A stretch of DNA of 64,000 nt from an uncultured Flavobacteriales bacterium (GTDB lineage: Bacteria; Bacteroidota; Bacteroidia; Flavobacteriales_G; Salibacteraceae): the NCBI GenBank assembly GCA_943788725.1, contig CALSRJ010000002.1:62001-126000 (forward strand), given 5' to 3'. Made by a program: the position numbers and the translations under genes. Shown piece by piece: positions 23,166 through 32,476 of this stretch. Under the pieces are notes generated by a model, which worked only from the letters and a program-made list of their open reading frames with translations, ran no database searches and had not been told where the DNA came from. Numbering within the stretch: the first letter of the stretch is position 1; every line of letters starts with the position of its first letter.

Positions 23166-25061
23166 TTATTTTTTAGGGGCTTGGTAGCCACGGTCTTTCG
23201 CCATTTTCTCTAGGCGCTGTTGAAACCCAGATTTCTTGGAAGGCTTTTTCTTGTTCTCCTGAATTTGCCGATGAATCTTGTCTTCATCGATAAAGAAACG
23301 CTTCACTAAAAATTGCTGAAGCATGGTGATGACGTTCGCCGTGAAGTAGTAATAACTCAAGCCTGATGCATAACTATTAAAGAAGAACAAGAGCATGAAC
23401 GGCATGAGGTAGATCATCATCTTCATCTGAGGCATCTGTGCGTTCGCACCGCCCGACATATCCATATTGTATTTGGAGTAGAAAAATGTCGAAATCGCCA
23501 TGAAAATGGTGAACAGGCTAACGTGATCCCCATAGAAAGGAATCTCAAACGGAAGTTGCATGATTGAATCATACGAACTCAAGTCATCTGCCCAAAGAAA
23601 TGATTCTTGTCGCAACTCAATGCTCGCTGGAAAGAAGCGGAACATCGCATATAAGATCGGTAGTTGCAACACCATAGGGATACAACCCGCCATTGGGTTG
23701 ACGCCGGCCTTTCTGTACAGCGCCATTGTAGCCTGCTGCTTCTGCATGGCATCTTTGCCTTCGTATTTCTTGCCCAATTCCTCAATCTCAGGCTTCAAAA
23801 CGCGCATTCTTGCGCTGGAGACATAGTTTTTCCACGTCAGTGGGAACAGCAACAACTTGATAAAAATGGTCAGGATCAGGATTATGACACCATAGCTAAG
23901 CCCTGTGTTTTTATCCAAAAAATTGAAAGTCGGTATGACCAACCAGCGGTTTACCCAGCCAAAAATTGCCCAGCCTAGGTCAATCTGATCTTCTAGACCA
24001 ATCTCCAAATTGCTAAGTGTCTGATAGTGGTTAGGTCCAATGAAAATTTGGAATTGCGCAGAAGGGTTGCGGGAATTGTCAAAGGTCAACCCTACGTGAG
24101 CACTAAGGCCTTTGGTATAATTGACGTCCTCCAGTTCCTTGGTCTCCACCGATGCACCTTCTTTGCTGAATCCAGTTTCAGAGATCAGTGCAGCAGAAAA
24201 AAACTGCTGCTTGTAAGCCACCCATTGTATAGTGGCTTCCATGATTTCTTCTTCGTAGCTGCTTTCAGACACGTAATCAGCTTCATCATCCATGTACTTG
24301 TAATACATGGTGGTCTTCTGTTGCTCTTGTTCGCGGCTCTTTTCGTGGGTCGGAGCCTGCAAATCCCATGACAATTCCAACATATCCTCGCTGGACTCGA
24401 TCAACTCATCCATGCCCACAGCTGTGACTGCTGAGTGGATAAGGTAACTCGCGCCTTCTTCGAGTTCATAGCTTACTTCAAGGTATTGTTCTTGAGATGC
24501 ACCATACAAACGGTAAACCGCCCGACGTTCGTTCATCTCTTCTTTAACCGGGGCAAAGAACAACTCCATGCTCCGCAGTTCGGTATTCTCGTCTGTCCAA
24601 AAGTTGAAATTGAAGGTCGAAGTCTCGCTATCAAAAACGAGCAACGGCATCGAATCATGCGTAACGTATTCTTTCAACTCACCCATACGAGGAGCCGCAC
24701 CCTTGTTTGAAAGCGTAAGCTTTACAACATCATTTTCGATCGAATGAAGGACTTCATCTCCTGCAGCTGAATGCGCGAAGCTCCCGTAGCGTTGGGTTCT
24801 TCTGATCTTATCCAAAGAATCCTGCAATGCTTGGGCGGTCGAATCAAGGGCCGTTACGGTCCTTTCAACGCTGTCATTTGCGCCTCCCACTGCTCGGTCT
24901 TCGACATCAACTGTGCTCGACTCTTCAACGGTCTGTGCGGCGACTGCTTCCTGCTTTTTGCGCTGAGCCTCTATCTCCTCCTGTGAAGGTTGCATCCAAA
25001 GACTGTAGCCAATCAAGATGGCTCCAATGAGGATCAACCCCGTTAACGTATTTCTATCCAT
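23166..25061 (-). CDS. yidC: Membrane protein insertase YidC
   Basis: It inserts and folds inner-membrane proteins, alone or with Sec. The 631-residue protein has an N-terminal membrane segment (LTGLILIGAILIGYSLW), a large periplasmic P1 domain (about 60-365), and the conserved insertase core from about 375 with five membrane segments. The core includes the cytoplasmic loop LKPEIEELGKKY and NPMAGCIPMVLQLPI. The basic tail (KKPSKKSGFQQRLEKMAKDR) fits ribosome contact. A TACCTTTG box lies at 25090-25097. Two lipoprotein genes follow in the same transcript. Confidence 0.97.
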   Translation of the reverse strand: MDRNTLTGLILIGAILIGYSLWMQPSQEEIEAQRKKQEAVAAQTVEESSTVDVEDRAVGGANDSVERTVTALDSTAQALQDSLDKIRRTQRYGSFAHSAAGDEVLHSIENDVVKLTLSNKGAAPRMGELKEYVTHDSMPLLVFDSETSTFNFNFWTDENTELRSMELFFAPVKEEMNERRAVYRLYGASQEQYLEVSYELEEGASYLIHSAVTAVGMDELIESSEDMLELSWDLQAPTHEKSREQEQQKTTMYYKYMDDEADYVSESSYEEEIMEATIQWVAYKQQFFSAALISETGFSKEGASVETKELEDVNYTKGLSAHVGLTFDNSRNPSAQFQIFIGPNHYQTLSNLEIGLEDQIDLGWAIFGWVNRWLVIPTFNFLDKNTGLSYGVIILILTIFIKLLLFPLTWKNYVSSARMRVLKPEIEELGKKYEGKDAMQKQQATMALYRKAGVNPMAGCIPMVLQLPILYAMFRFFPASIELRQESFLWADDLSSYDSIMQLPFEIPFYGDHVSLFTIFMAISTFFYSKYNMDMSGGANAQMPQMKMMIYLMPFMLLFFFNSYASGLSYYYFTANVITMLQQFLVKRFFIDEDKIHRQIQENKKKPSKKSGFQQRLEKMAKDRGYQAPKK

Positions 25062-25089
25062 TTCTTCTGCTCAATGAAATTGAAGTCGC

Positions 25090-25097
25090 CAAAGGTA
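25090..25097 (-). promoter_or_regulatory. yidC: -7 box of yidC
   Basis: Minus strand TACCTTTG, a full TAnnTTTG match, 28 bp before the yidC ATG and downstream of the terminator of the previous gene. Confidence 0.55.
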
Positions 25098-25149
25098 GGA
25101 TTTGTGACCAGTGATGGGCATCCGATATGATGAATGGCAGGACAAATCC

Positions 25150-25194
25150 CAAAAACACAAAAAGCCCCGTCGCTTTGAACAGCGACAAGGGCTT
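25150..25194 (-). terminator. Rho-independent terminator of the M42 peptidase gene
   Basis: On the minus strand AAGCCC and TGTCGCT pair with AGCGAC and GGGGCTT around a short GTTCAA loop. A T-rich tail follows (the A-rich stretch 25150-25162 on the plus strand). Confidence 0.85.
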
Positions 25195-25214
25195 ACGTCG
25201 TTCGACTTGCACAC

Positions 25215-26336
25215 CTATTTCAGGTAGCGGAAGTCGTGGTTATTCTTAATCTTTTGGAGTGCGTTGTAAATCAGACGAATCACATTCTCAACATCCTGTT
25301 TTTGGACCATCTCTACGGTGGTATGCATGTAACGCAACGGAAGCGAGATCAGTGCTGACGCCACCCCACCCGCGCCAAACGCAAAGGCATCCGTATCCGT
25401 GCCCGTCCATCGGCTCGCAGCCATACGTTGGAATGGAATATGGTTGGATTCGGCGGACTCAATGATCAGACGCAGGAGGTTGTTTTGCACAGAAGGTGCG
25501 TAACTCAAAACAGGCCCATCGCCCGACTTAAAATCGCCCTGCTCTAATTTCTTGATCATCGGCGTATTGGTGTCATGGCAAACATCCGTCACGATGGCCA
25601 CGTCAGGACGAATACGCTCAACGATCATTTCAGCGCCTCGCAAGCCAATCTCTTCTTGCACCGAATTCACGATGTACAATCCGAAAGGAAGCTTCACCTT
25701 ATTCTCTTTGAGCATACGCGCGACTTCGGCAATCATGAATCCACCCATGCGATTGTCGAGGGCTCGACCCACCAGGTGATCTTCATTCAAGATCATGAAC
25801 TCATCTGGGTAGGTAATGACGCAGCCAACATGGATTCCCATATCCTCCACCGCCTTCTTGGATCGGGCTCCGCAATCCAAAAAGATATTGTCAACCGAAG
25901 GTGTCTCTTCCTTGCCCGCTTTGCGTGTGTGGATGGCAGGCCAACCAAACACCGCCTTTACAATTCCTTTATCGGTATGGATATTAACCCGCTTCGACGG
26001 AGCGATCTGATGATCCGAACCACCGTTGCGCCGCACATAGATGAAGCCGTTGTCATCGATGTAATGAACGAACCATGAAATCTCATCGGCGTGAGCTTCA
26101 ATCACCACTTTGTACTTCGCCTCGGGGTTTACTACCCCAACCACTGTACCGTAGGTATCCACAAAATACTCATCGATGTACGGCTTGATGTATTCAAGCC
26201 ATAGCTTCTGTCCCTCTGACTCAAAGCCTGTAGGAGAGGCATTGTTGAGGTAAGATTCGAGGAATTTTAGAGAACCATCGTTGAAGACCTTGGCTGGTGT
26301 AGCCTTCTCATTCTTTGCCTTGGATGTCTTTGCCAT
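25215..26336 (-). CDS. M42-family metallopeptidase (aminopeptidase)
   Basis: This 373-residue cytosolic aminopeptidase of the glutamyl/tetrahedral type has the metal-site motifs IEAHADEISWFV (about 75-86), ALDNRMGGFMIAEV (about 191-204, bridging Asp) and NSVQEEIGLRGA (about 224-235, catalytic Glu pair). A late TDTDAFAFGAGG gives the other ligands. The N-terminal 25 residues are Lys-rich and lack similarity. These enzymes trim short peptides after proteasome-like proteases. It is a single-gene unit ending in a clear terminator. Confidence 0.92.
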   Translation of the reverse strand: MAKTSKAKNEKATPAKVFNDGSLKFLESYLNNASPTGFESEGQKLWLEYIKPYIDEYFVDTYGTVVGVVNPEAKYKVVIEAHADEISWFVHYIDDNGFIYVRRNGGSDHQIAPSKRVNIHTDKGIVKAVFGWPAIHTRKAGKEETPSVDNIFLDCGARSKKAVEDMGIHVGCVITYPDEFMILNEDHLVGRALDNRMGGFMIAEVARMLKENKVKLPFGLYIVNSVQEEIGLRGAEMIVERIRPDVAIVTDVCHDTNTPMIKKLEQGDFKSGDGPVLSYAPSVQNNLLRLIIESAESNHIPFQRMAASRWTGTDTDAFAFGAGGVASALISLPLRYMHTTVEMVQKQDVENVIRLIYNALQKIKNNHDFRYLK

Positions 26337-26426
26337 TTTCTTTGTTTATGTGTTCGAAAGTAAGAAGCGTACCTGACTTGTTGAACCCTCTTCTAGGATA
26401 AGTGTTTTAGTTGCAGATTTGCATTC

Positions 26427-26609
26427 ATGTTTACTACTGGAAGGATCATATTCGCCTCATTGTTTGCCGCAGCATTCGTCGGTTACCTCATTTGGGCTTA
26501 CGCAAAAGACGCCAAACTTTCAAAAAGCTACTACAAAGGCGCTGGGTATATCCTACTGATTCTCATTGCGATATGGATCGCATTCTACACGTTCGTCAAG
26601 TTGACTTGA
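26427..26609 (+). CDS. Small two-helix membrane protein
   Basis: This 60-residue protein has two hydrophobic helices (IIFASLFAAAFVGYLIWAY, 7-25, and ILLILIAIWIAFYTFV, 42-57) joined by a basic loop (KDAKLSKSYYKG). The compact, regular layout supports a real gene. Function unknown. It precedes the lytic transglycosylase gene by 33 bp on the same strand. Confidence 0.7.
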   Translation: MFTTGRIIFASLFAAAFVGYLIWAYAKDAKLSKSYYKGAGYILLILIAIWIAFYTFVKLT

Positions 26610-26642
26610 ACCCCGCCGGATCTTTTTGCGTAAACTAGTCTT

Positions 26643-28073
26643 GTGTCTAGAATTATCATTGTCCTTCTCGTTTCACTCTTTTTCTGCCTCGGATGCTCAA
26701 CCCGAACGGAAAAAAATGCCCTACGCGAAAGCAAGGAAGTGAAAATGGTACAAAGAGATCTCGATGAGATCTTAGCCAGTGGAAAGCTTGTAGCATTGAC
26801 CGATTTCAGCAGTTCAAGCTATTTCATCTTCAAAGGGGTTCCAATGGGGTTTGAATACGAATTGCTTCAACGCTTTTGCGATGAGATCGGGGTAGATCTC
26901 TCTATTCGGATCGTGAACGACATGGACAGCGTTATTTACCTACTCAATCGAAATGAGGGCGATGTCATCGCTGCCAACTATACGGTGACCAATAGAAGAA
27001 AGCGCAAGGTTACCTATACAGAACCCGTGCTAGAAACTAGGCAAGTGCTCGTTCAAAGACTCCCCGAAAAGTGGTGGACGATGACAAGGGAGCAAATGAA
27101 CAAATCCCTGATTCGTAGTGCTGCTGGATTGGTAGGCAAAGAAGTGTACGTGCGGAAGGAGAGCTCATTCTACACGCGACTGCTCAATCTCATGGACGAA
27201 ATGGGCGGCATCATCGACATTGAATTTGCCGAGGGAATCGGTACCGAACGCTTGATTGAAATGGTTTCCACAGGAGAAATCAAATATACCGTCGCCGATG
27301 AGAACGTGGCTGTCTTAAACAAGGCGTACTTCCCAAACATTGATGTGAGCACCCCGCTGAGCTTCACCCAAAATGTTGCTTGGGCCTGCAGAAGAAACAG
27401 CCCAACGCTGATTGACACTTTAAATGCTTGGATACAAAACTTCAAGCGAACCGAAGCCTTCGCCGTCATTCATCTCAAATATTTCAAGGCACGCACCCAG
27501 CACAAGGAGCGGGTATTGAGCGAGTATTCTTCCTTGAAAGGGAGTAAAATTTCTCCCTATGACGCATTGATAAAAGAGGAGGCGAAACGCATAGGGTGGG
27601 ATTGGAAATTACTCGCTGCGATGATCTACCGAGAGTCGAAATTCGTTCCCGATTCGGAAGCGTGGACCGGAGCGAGCGGGTTGATGCAATTGATACCCGA
27701 AACAGCGGAGCGTTTTGGCGCGGATAGCTTGGGAGATCCTCGGCAAAACATACATGCGGGTGTTTCTTTTCTTCAAACGATCAGTGCGTATTGGTCCGAG
27801 CGCTTGGACGACAGCACCCAAGTGATTCCATTTTCATTGGCATCTTATAATGTTGGGCTCGGTCATGTACTTGACGCACGAAGGTTGACTCAGAAATACG
27901 GCGGCGACACGGCGAGTTGGGAGAGCGTTGCCACCTATTTGGAGTTAAAATCACAGCCTCAATACTATCGAGATGAAGCGGCACGACATGGTTACTGCAG
28001 AGGGTCCGAGCCCGTTAACTACGTTCGGAACATCATGATGTTGTGGGAACATTATCAGAACACACCGATCTAA
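26643..28073 (+). CDS. mltF: Membrane-bound lytic murein transglycosylase F-like lipoprotein
   Basis: The 476-residue lipoprotein starts with GTG 26643 and has an SPII signal (FFCLGC, Cys 18). It has a periplasmic solute-binding (SBP_bac_3) domain (about 40-285) and a C-terminal SLT lysozyme-like domain with the catalytic Glu 331 in YRESKF and the GASGLMQLIPETA motif (about 343-355). It cleaves glycan strands to 1,6-anhydro ends. The order SBP then SLT is that of MltF, in which the first domain senses muropeptides and controls the second. It converges on the gene at 28081 with 7 bp between. Confidence 0.93.
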   Translation: MSRIIIVLLVSLFFCLGCSTRTEKNALRESKEVKMVQRDLDEILASGKLVALTDFSSSSYFIFKGVPMGFEYELLQRFCDEIGVDLSIRIVNDMDSVIYLLNRNEGDVIAANYTVTNRRKRKVTYTEPVLETRQVLVQRLPEKWWTMTREQMNKSLIRSAAGLVGKEVYVRKESSFYTRLLNLMDEMGGIIDIEFAEGIGTERLIEMVSTGEIKYTVADENVAVLNKAYFPNIDVSTPLSFTQNVAWACRRNSPTLIDTLNAWIQNFKRTEAFAVIHLKYFKARTQHKERVLSEYSSLKGSKISPYDALIKEEAKRIGWDWKLLAAMIYRESKFVPDSEAWTGASGLMQLIPETAERFGADSLGDPRQNIHAGVSFLQTISAYWSERLDDSTQVIPFSLASYNVGLGHVLDARRLTQKYGGDTASWESVATYLELKSQPQYYRDEAARHGYCRGSEPVNYVRNIMMLWEHYQNTPI

Positions 28074-28080
28074 AAACCAT

Positions 28081-28860
28081 CTACTTCTTCATCCAACCCG
28101 GCATGGAATCGGGATCTCTCTTCACTTCTTTTTTCTCAGGATCTTCGTGAAAGAAATAGCTAAAATCCAAGGTCAAATAATTGCCTGAAAGCGGCAATTT
28201 GGACTCGTACTGATGGCCTGCCTGATCGGTGTAGTACATGAAGTTATCGTAGATCGTTCGGAAAGGTCGATGGTAGGAGCCTCCGACGTAGAAGTAACCG
28301 GATTCTTTCGTTCGAAACTCAAAGCCAACGTTGGCCAGTAAGCCGAGTTTAGACCAGGTCATCAATGAATTCTGATTGCCGAATCCGCGACGAATTCCAA
28401 GGGCAATAAAATCATTCTGTCTATTGGCATTCCCAACATCCGAGGGAAACATATCGAGCGCAAAACCAAAGGCTGCATTCATAAAGATTTGATCTGAGAG
28501 CTGAACAAACACGAGCCCCGTAACGGGTATCTCATATCCAATCACCCGATAATCGACCGTATCTCTAAAATCAAAGTTGGGATCAAACACATTGGTGCTA
28601 AAATTTCTACGCACGAAACTGATTCCAGATTCCAGGGAAAGCCACTTGGTTAAACCGAAGCGCATCACCCCACCCATGGAATACCCAACTCTTTGATTCA
28701 CTTCATAATCGATCCCTTCTTCCGTCTTGGCAGATTGCCCCGTCCGAAACAAACTGCTTGGGATGATAGGTTTCAGCTCGACACCAAAGGTCGTCACACG
28801 CTCCTGAGAAATCCCCAGCAACGAGCATCCAAGAAAAAGAAATAGGAAGGCGAAACGCAT
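28081..28860 (-). CDS. Outer-membrane beta-barrel protein, PorT-like fold
   Basis: I chose ATG 28860 (MRFAFLFLFLGCSLLGISQ), which gives a signal peptide and 259 residues; the frame extends 25 codons upstream without sense. The mature part alternates short beta strands with turns (SMGGVMRFGLTKWLSLESGI and similar) as in 8-stranded Bacteroidota barrels. The C-terminus has a charged tail (PEKKEVKRDPDSM) after the last strand, which is unusual for a barrel. Role unknown. Confidence 0.7.
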   Translation of the reverse strand: MRFAFLFLFLGCSLLGISQERVTTFGVELKPIIPSSLFRTGQSAKTEEGIDYEVNQRVGYSMGGVMRFGLTKWLSLESGISFVRRNFSTNVFDPNFDFRDTVDYRVIGYEIPVTGLVFVQLSDQIFMNAAFGFALDMFPSDVGNANRQNDFIALGIRRGFGNQNSLMTWSKLGLLANVGFEFRTKESGYFYVGGSYHRPFRTIYDNFMYYTDQAGHQYESKLPLSGNYLTLDFSYFFHEDPEKKEVKRDPDSMPGWMKK

Positions 28861-28915
28861 GGCGCCAAAGTTCGGCATTGTCGCCATACTTCTGACCTGA
28901 GATTGAGATTTCGGA

Positions 28916-29266
28916 CTACTTAGAAAGCAGCGCACCTAGAATGGCCAGAAAAAGGACTAGGCCTGCAATGGCGATGATAATCCACCGCATCGGGGCTGCA
29001 ACTATGAACTTATCCCGCCCCTTCCCCAAGGCAATGTAGTTGAGTTGATCTACCCTTGTCTCTTGGTGCTTAGCTACTCCAAAATAAGTAGGCCTCCGCT
29101 CATCCTCTTCATCCACTTGCGCCTCAAACTCGATGTCGGCGTCAACCAATAATTCGGTTAGGTATTCCGCCTGCTCCCGCTTGAAGTGCCGGTAAACGAC
29201 CTTCATGGGATTGGTCGGATGGCTGAGTTTGTTGGTGAAATTAAACTGCTCTTCGAGGTCGATCAT
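28916..29266 (-). CDS. Small C-terminally anchored membrane protein, DUF2007-like
   Basis: This 116-residue protein has a soluble N-terminal part with VVYRHFKREQAEYLTELLVD and IEFEAQVDEE (about 23-52), reminiscent of the small DUF2007 alpha/beta domain, and one C-terminal membrane helix (WIIIAIAGLVLFLAILGALL, about 94-113). The start overlaps the M23 peptidase stop by 4 bp, so it is translated with it. Function unknown. Confidence 0.65.
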   Translation of the reverse strand: MIDLEEQFNFTNKLSHPTNPMKVVYRHFKREQAEYLTELLVDADIEFEAQVDEEDERRPTYFGVAKHQETRVDQLNYIALGKGRDKFIVAAPMRWIIIAIAGLVLFLAILGALLSK

Positions 29267-30378
29267 ATCACGCGAAGTCGTTGACCTACATAGAGGTAAC
29301 CGTTGCGACGAATACCATTAAGCTCTGCCAGCTTATAGGTGGTAGTGCCGTAAAGCCTGGCGATTTCATAAAGGTTATCGCCCTTCTTCACGGTATAAAT
29401 GAGGATGCCTTTTGGATAGGAGATGTAACCGTGCTTCGTGCGTTTTAAAACCAATGTATCGTTTACAAGGGCTTGATCGTCAAAGGATATAAAGCTCAAT
29501 GGATTGATCGGCTTTCCCTTAAAGCGCACCTCAAAATGCAGGTGACTTCCTGTGCTTTGTCCAGAACTTCCACCCAGTCCTAATACTTGCCCAGCCTCCA
29601 CCTTATCGCCTTCTTTCACTTTGTACCGATGAAGGTGTGCATAGAGTGTTTCCAGGCCGTTGTAATGCCTAACAACAACCACACGTCCGTATCCCCCATA
29701 GCTGCGGGCCATGCGCACGACCCCTGGAAAGGCGGCAACAACAGGATCCCAAACTTCCAAATCAATGTCGATGCCATTGTGCATGCGCCCGTCTCGCCAT
29801 CCAAACTTCGAGGTCAATGTATTGATCACCGGCAGCTGAAACTCGCCCATTTTCGCATGATCGGTGAGTAAGATAGAGAGGGCAGTATCCTCTATTCCTA
29901 AGTCCCACGGATAGGGATTCGGCTTGGTATTGTCCCATTGGGGGTAAAACTCTTTTGCTGGGATAGGTATCTCCGTAGAACCTATGTAAAGGTTCTTAGG
30001 CGTCACCTTCGGCATTTCCTCAGGTCGATTTGCCAAAAAGATATTGATCTGATTAATGAGTGCGTATGGCACTTCTTCTGTCTCGAAGAGTGAATCGATG
30101 CAGGAAACCAATTGCTCTTCTGAATATGAGGTCAACGAAATGTAAAGTTCGAGGTAATCAGAGAACTTGCTTTTACCATGAAACTTCAACACGGAATCAC
30201 GCAAGTCCTTCACTTGGTTATCCGTTAATCCAGCGACAGCGTCAAAGAGCACCTCTTCCCCGTACATCACAACGGCCTGCACGGTATCGCGCTTATTCTC
30301 GCGCCCTGAAGGGCCGGAAGCGCCGGCAACGCTCACTATACTGAGCATTAGAAAAAGTAAAGAGGTTAGGGATCGCAT
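29263..30378 (-). CDS. Secreted M23 peptidase with C-terminal LysM
   Basis: This 371-residue envelope endopeptidase has a signal peptide (to about 20), an alpha-helical region, and the M23 LytM domain (about 185-300). The zinc motifs are HNGIDIDLE (first His and Asp) and HLHFEVRF (HxH). One LysM (YTVKKGDNLYEIARLYG) follows near the end and binds peptidoglycan. With both metal motifs intact it is likely an active cross-link hydrolase. A TATTTTTG box lies 13 bp upstream. Confidence 0.92.
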   Translation of the reverse strand: MRSLTSLLFLMLSIVSVAGASGPSGRENKRDTVQAVVMYGEEVLFDAVAGLTDNQVKDLRDSVLKFHGKSKFSDYLELYISLTSYSEEQLVSCIDSLFETEEVPYALINQINIFLANRPEEMPKVTPKNLYIGSTEIPIPAKEFYPQWDNTKPNPYPWDLGIEDTALSILLTDHAKMGEFQLPVINTLTSKFGWRDGRMHNGIDIDLEVWDPVVAAFPGVVRMARSYGGYGRVVVVRHYNGLETLYAHLHRYKVKEGDKVEAGQVLGLGGSSGQSTGSHLHFEVRFKGKPINPLSFISFDDQALVNDTLVLKRTKHGYISYPKGILIYTVKKGDNLYEIARLYGTTTYKLAELNGIRRNGYLYVGQRLRVI

Positions 30379-30390
30379 GGCTTAGGCGTT

Positions 30391-30398
30391 CAAAAATA
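30391..30398 (-). promoter_or_regulatory. -7 box of the M23 peptidase gene
   Basis: Minus strand TATTTTTG, a TAnnTTTG match, only 12 bp from the ATG, giving a very short leader. Confidence 0.45.
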
Positions 30399-30515
30399 AG
30401 GAATTCACTCCTCCACAAACGATGACCCGCTACGCTTACGTGTTAAAGAGAATCGGAATTTGACAAACGCCCCTTTCTGTTCGATGATTTCTTCCCTTCA
30501 GCCGATGACCGGGAG

Positions 30516-31070
30516 TTACTTCCATTTGATGTTACAACCCATGCTAGGAAATTGCTCCATTGCAACTTGGCCATCGACCAAAAGTTGATCGAGACAATGG
30601 CGCAAATCGGCTCCGGTAACTGGCTTTCCATTGCCCGGACTACTGTTATCCAATCTACCGCGGTAGACACACTTAAGATGTGCATCAAACACACTGAAAT
30701 CAGGAGTGCATGCCGCGCGATAGGCTTTCGCAACGCTCTGATCCTCGTCGTACAAATAAGGAAACGAGAACCCTAGCTCAGCGCCAAGCGCCTTCATCAA
30801 CGCTGGACCATCCTGGGGATAATGCACAACATCATTAGACGATATGGCCACAAACCCAATCCCTCGTTTTTGATAGGTCGAGGCCACGTGCACCAATTCA
30901 TCCTGTACATGCACCACGTACGGACAATGATTGCAAATGAACATCACCACCAACCCCTTTTCACCCGCCACATCAGCAAGTCGCATCACACGACCACTTA
31001 GGGTATCAGGAAGTTCAAAATCAGGAGCGGTAAAGCCCAAGGGAATGGTTTCAGTCTCGGTAAGTGCCAT
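30516..31070 (-). CDS. Thioredoxin-like (AhpC/TSA-type) oxidoreductase
   Basis: This 184-residue thioredoxin-fold protein has an N-terminal AhpC/TSA-like start (APDFELPDTLSG), the redox motif ICNHCPYVV (Cys-x2-Cys, about 45-53) and a cis-Pro region ACTPDFSVFD. No signal peptide is seen, so it is cytoplasmic. The NHCPY variant is typical of a small group of thioredoxin-like proteins whose substrate is not known. TACATTTG at 31087-31094 is its promoter box, divergent from the YceI gene. Confidence 0.85.
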   Translation of the reverse strand: MALTETETIPLGFTAPDFELPDTLSGRVMRLADVAGEKGLVVMFICNHCPYVVHVQDELVHVASTYQKRGIGFVAISSNDVVHYPQDGPALMKALGAELGFSFPYLYDEDQSVAKAYRAACTPDFSVFDAHLKCVYRGRLDNSSPGNGKPVTGADLRHCLDQLLVDGQVAMEQFPSMGCNIKWK

Positions 31071-31086
31071 GTGCCTAATATTCCTT

Positions 31087-31094
31087 CAAATGTA
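31087..31094 (-). promoter_or_regulatory. -7 box of the thioredoxin-like gene
   Basis: Minus strand TACATTTG, a full TAnnTTTG match, 16 bp before the ATG at 31070. Confidence 0.5.
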
Positions 31095-31130
31095 TAGACC
31101 GTAATCCTATTCATAGAAGGCCACAGCGTA

Positions 31131-31138
31131 TAGATTTG
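31131..31138 (+). promoter_or_regulatory. -7 box of the YceI-family gene
   Basis: TAGATTTG, a full match, 16 bp before ATG 31155. It is divergent from the box at 31087, so the two promoters share about 36 bp. Confidence 0.5.
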
Positions 31139-31154
31139 CAGCCATTTACTGAAC

Positions 31155-31745
31155 ATGCAACAACGTCTAATTTCACTCGCCTTTCTTGTTTTGATGGTCC
31201 ATGCAGGCGTGTCTCAAACGGATACCTTCCGCATCGACAATGGATTGAGTAAACTGGAATGGTACGGCACCAAGGTGACCGGCACCAATCAAGGACTTAT
31301 CGCGCTGCGTGGTGGAGAAGTTTGGATAAAGGATGCTCAATTGATCGGTGGCTCTTTCGAAGTAGATATGCAAAGTATCACAGACACGGATCTTCCGAAG
31401 GCCTATCGACCCAAACTCGAAGAACACTTGAAGTCTGCCGATTTCTTCGACGTCGAAGCCTACCCCATTTCTCAGTTCTTCATTAAAAAAGTAACGCCCA
31501 TTGAAGGAGGGAAATTCAACGCTCAAATCACTGGAGATCTAACGATCAAAGGAATTACTAAAGAGATTTCGTTTCCCGCAAAAGTCAAGGCAAGCGCCAC
31601 CAAGTTTGCCGCCTACGGCGAAATGACCATAGACCGAACCCGGTTCGATATTCGGTACGGGTCCAAATCCTTCTTTGACGATTGGGGAGACCGCACCATT
31701 GAAAATGATTTCCGCCTAGAAGTCAGCCTAGCAGCAAAGCGCTAA
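31155..31745 (+). CDS. YceI-family periplasmic lipocalin-like protein
   Basis: This 196-residue protein has a signal peptide (to about residue 20) and the YceI fold: an extended antiparallel barrel with LSKLEWYGTKVTG at the start and DLTIKGITKEISFP (about 130-143) near the end. The family binds isoprenoid or amide lipids in the periplasm and is often linked to lipid or quinone handling. The ligand is unknown here. It is transcribed alone, divergently from the thioredoxin-like gene. Confidence 0.9.
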   Translation: MQQRLISLAFLVLMVHAGVSQTDTFRIDNGLSKLEWYGTKVTGTNQGLIALRGGEVWIKDAQLIGGSFEVDMQSITDTDLPKAYRPKLEEHLKSADFFDVEAYPISQFFIKKVTPIEGGKFNAQITGDLTIKGITKEISFPAKVKASATKFAAYGEMTIDRTRFDIRYGSKSFFDDWGDRTIENDFRLEVSLAAKR

Positions 31746-31803
31746 TGGTCGCACTTCCATTTCCATCATTTGGCCGTTTCACAGTATTCTTTAATTTAGG
31801 GGA

Positions 31804-32409
31804 ATGCTAGCAACACGACTAGATCCGAATCGATTAGAAGCGGGCTGCGACGAAGTCGGTCGTGGCTGCCTCGCCGGACCGGTGGTTGCTGCATCCGTCA
31901 TCCTACCGGCAGACTATCGACATGCCGATATCAGGGATTCAAAAATGCTTTCTGAGCGCAAGCGACTCGCGATGGTAGAAGAGATCAAAGCAACGGCCAT
32001 TGCTTGGGCGGTCAGCTTTGTGGAGCCTGTAATTATCGACCGTATTAACATCCTCAACGCCTCCTTCCTGGCCATGAGTAGAGCCGTTCATCGTTTAGCG
32101 CTGCAACCCGAACATTTGCTCATCGACGGCAACCGGTTTAAAACCAATCTTGACATTGGATTCACTTGCATCATCAAGGGGGACCAAAAAAATGCATCCA
32201 TCGCTGCTGCTTCTATTCTCGCAAAGACGTATCGCGACGAATACATGAAAGCCATCCACCAAGACCATCCCCACTTCGGATGGGACAGCAACGTAGGATA
32301 CCCTACGGCCCAGCATCGTAGGGCTATTGAGAGCTTTGGACCAACCTTTCATCACCGAAAGAGTTTCCGGCTGCTACCGGATCAATTGGCCCTAAACTTC
32401 GCCGATTAA
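31804..32409 (+). CDS. rnhB: Ribonuclease HII
   Basis: This 201-residue enzyme nicks DNA 5' of a misincorporated ribonucleotide, starting ribonucleotide excision repair. The motifs are GCDEVGRGCLAGPVVAASV (about 14-32; first Asp-Glu pair with the GRG ribose sensor), LLIDGN (Asp about 109) and KGDQKNASIAAASILAK with the last acidic residue. The length is standard. It lies 58 bp after the YceI gene. Confidence 0.96.
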   Translation: MLATRLDPNRLEAGCDEVGRGCLAGPVVAASVILPADYRHADIRDSKMLSERKRLAMVEEIKATAIAWAVSFVEPVIIDRINILNASFLAMSRAVHRLALQPEHLLIDGNRFKTNLDIGFTCIIKGDQKNASIAAASILAKTYRDEYMKAIHQDHPHFGWDSNVGYPTAQHRRAIESFGPTFHHRKSFRLLPDQLALNFAD

Positions 32410-32464
32410 CATTTGTGGGCTGAGAACACTTGACTGCCCAATCATTCGCAAATAGTGGTGGACG

Positions 32465-32472
32465 TAGATTTG
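32465..32472 (+). promoter_or_regulatory. -7 box immediately before the propeller protein gene
   Basis: TAGATTTG is a full TAnnTTTG match ending only 4 bp before ATG 32477. If the start site is about 5 bp after the box, the mRNA is leaderless. Confidence 0.5.
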
Positions 32473-32476
32473 TACC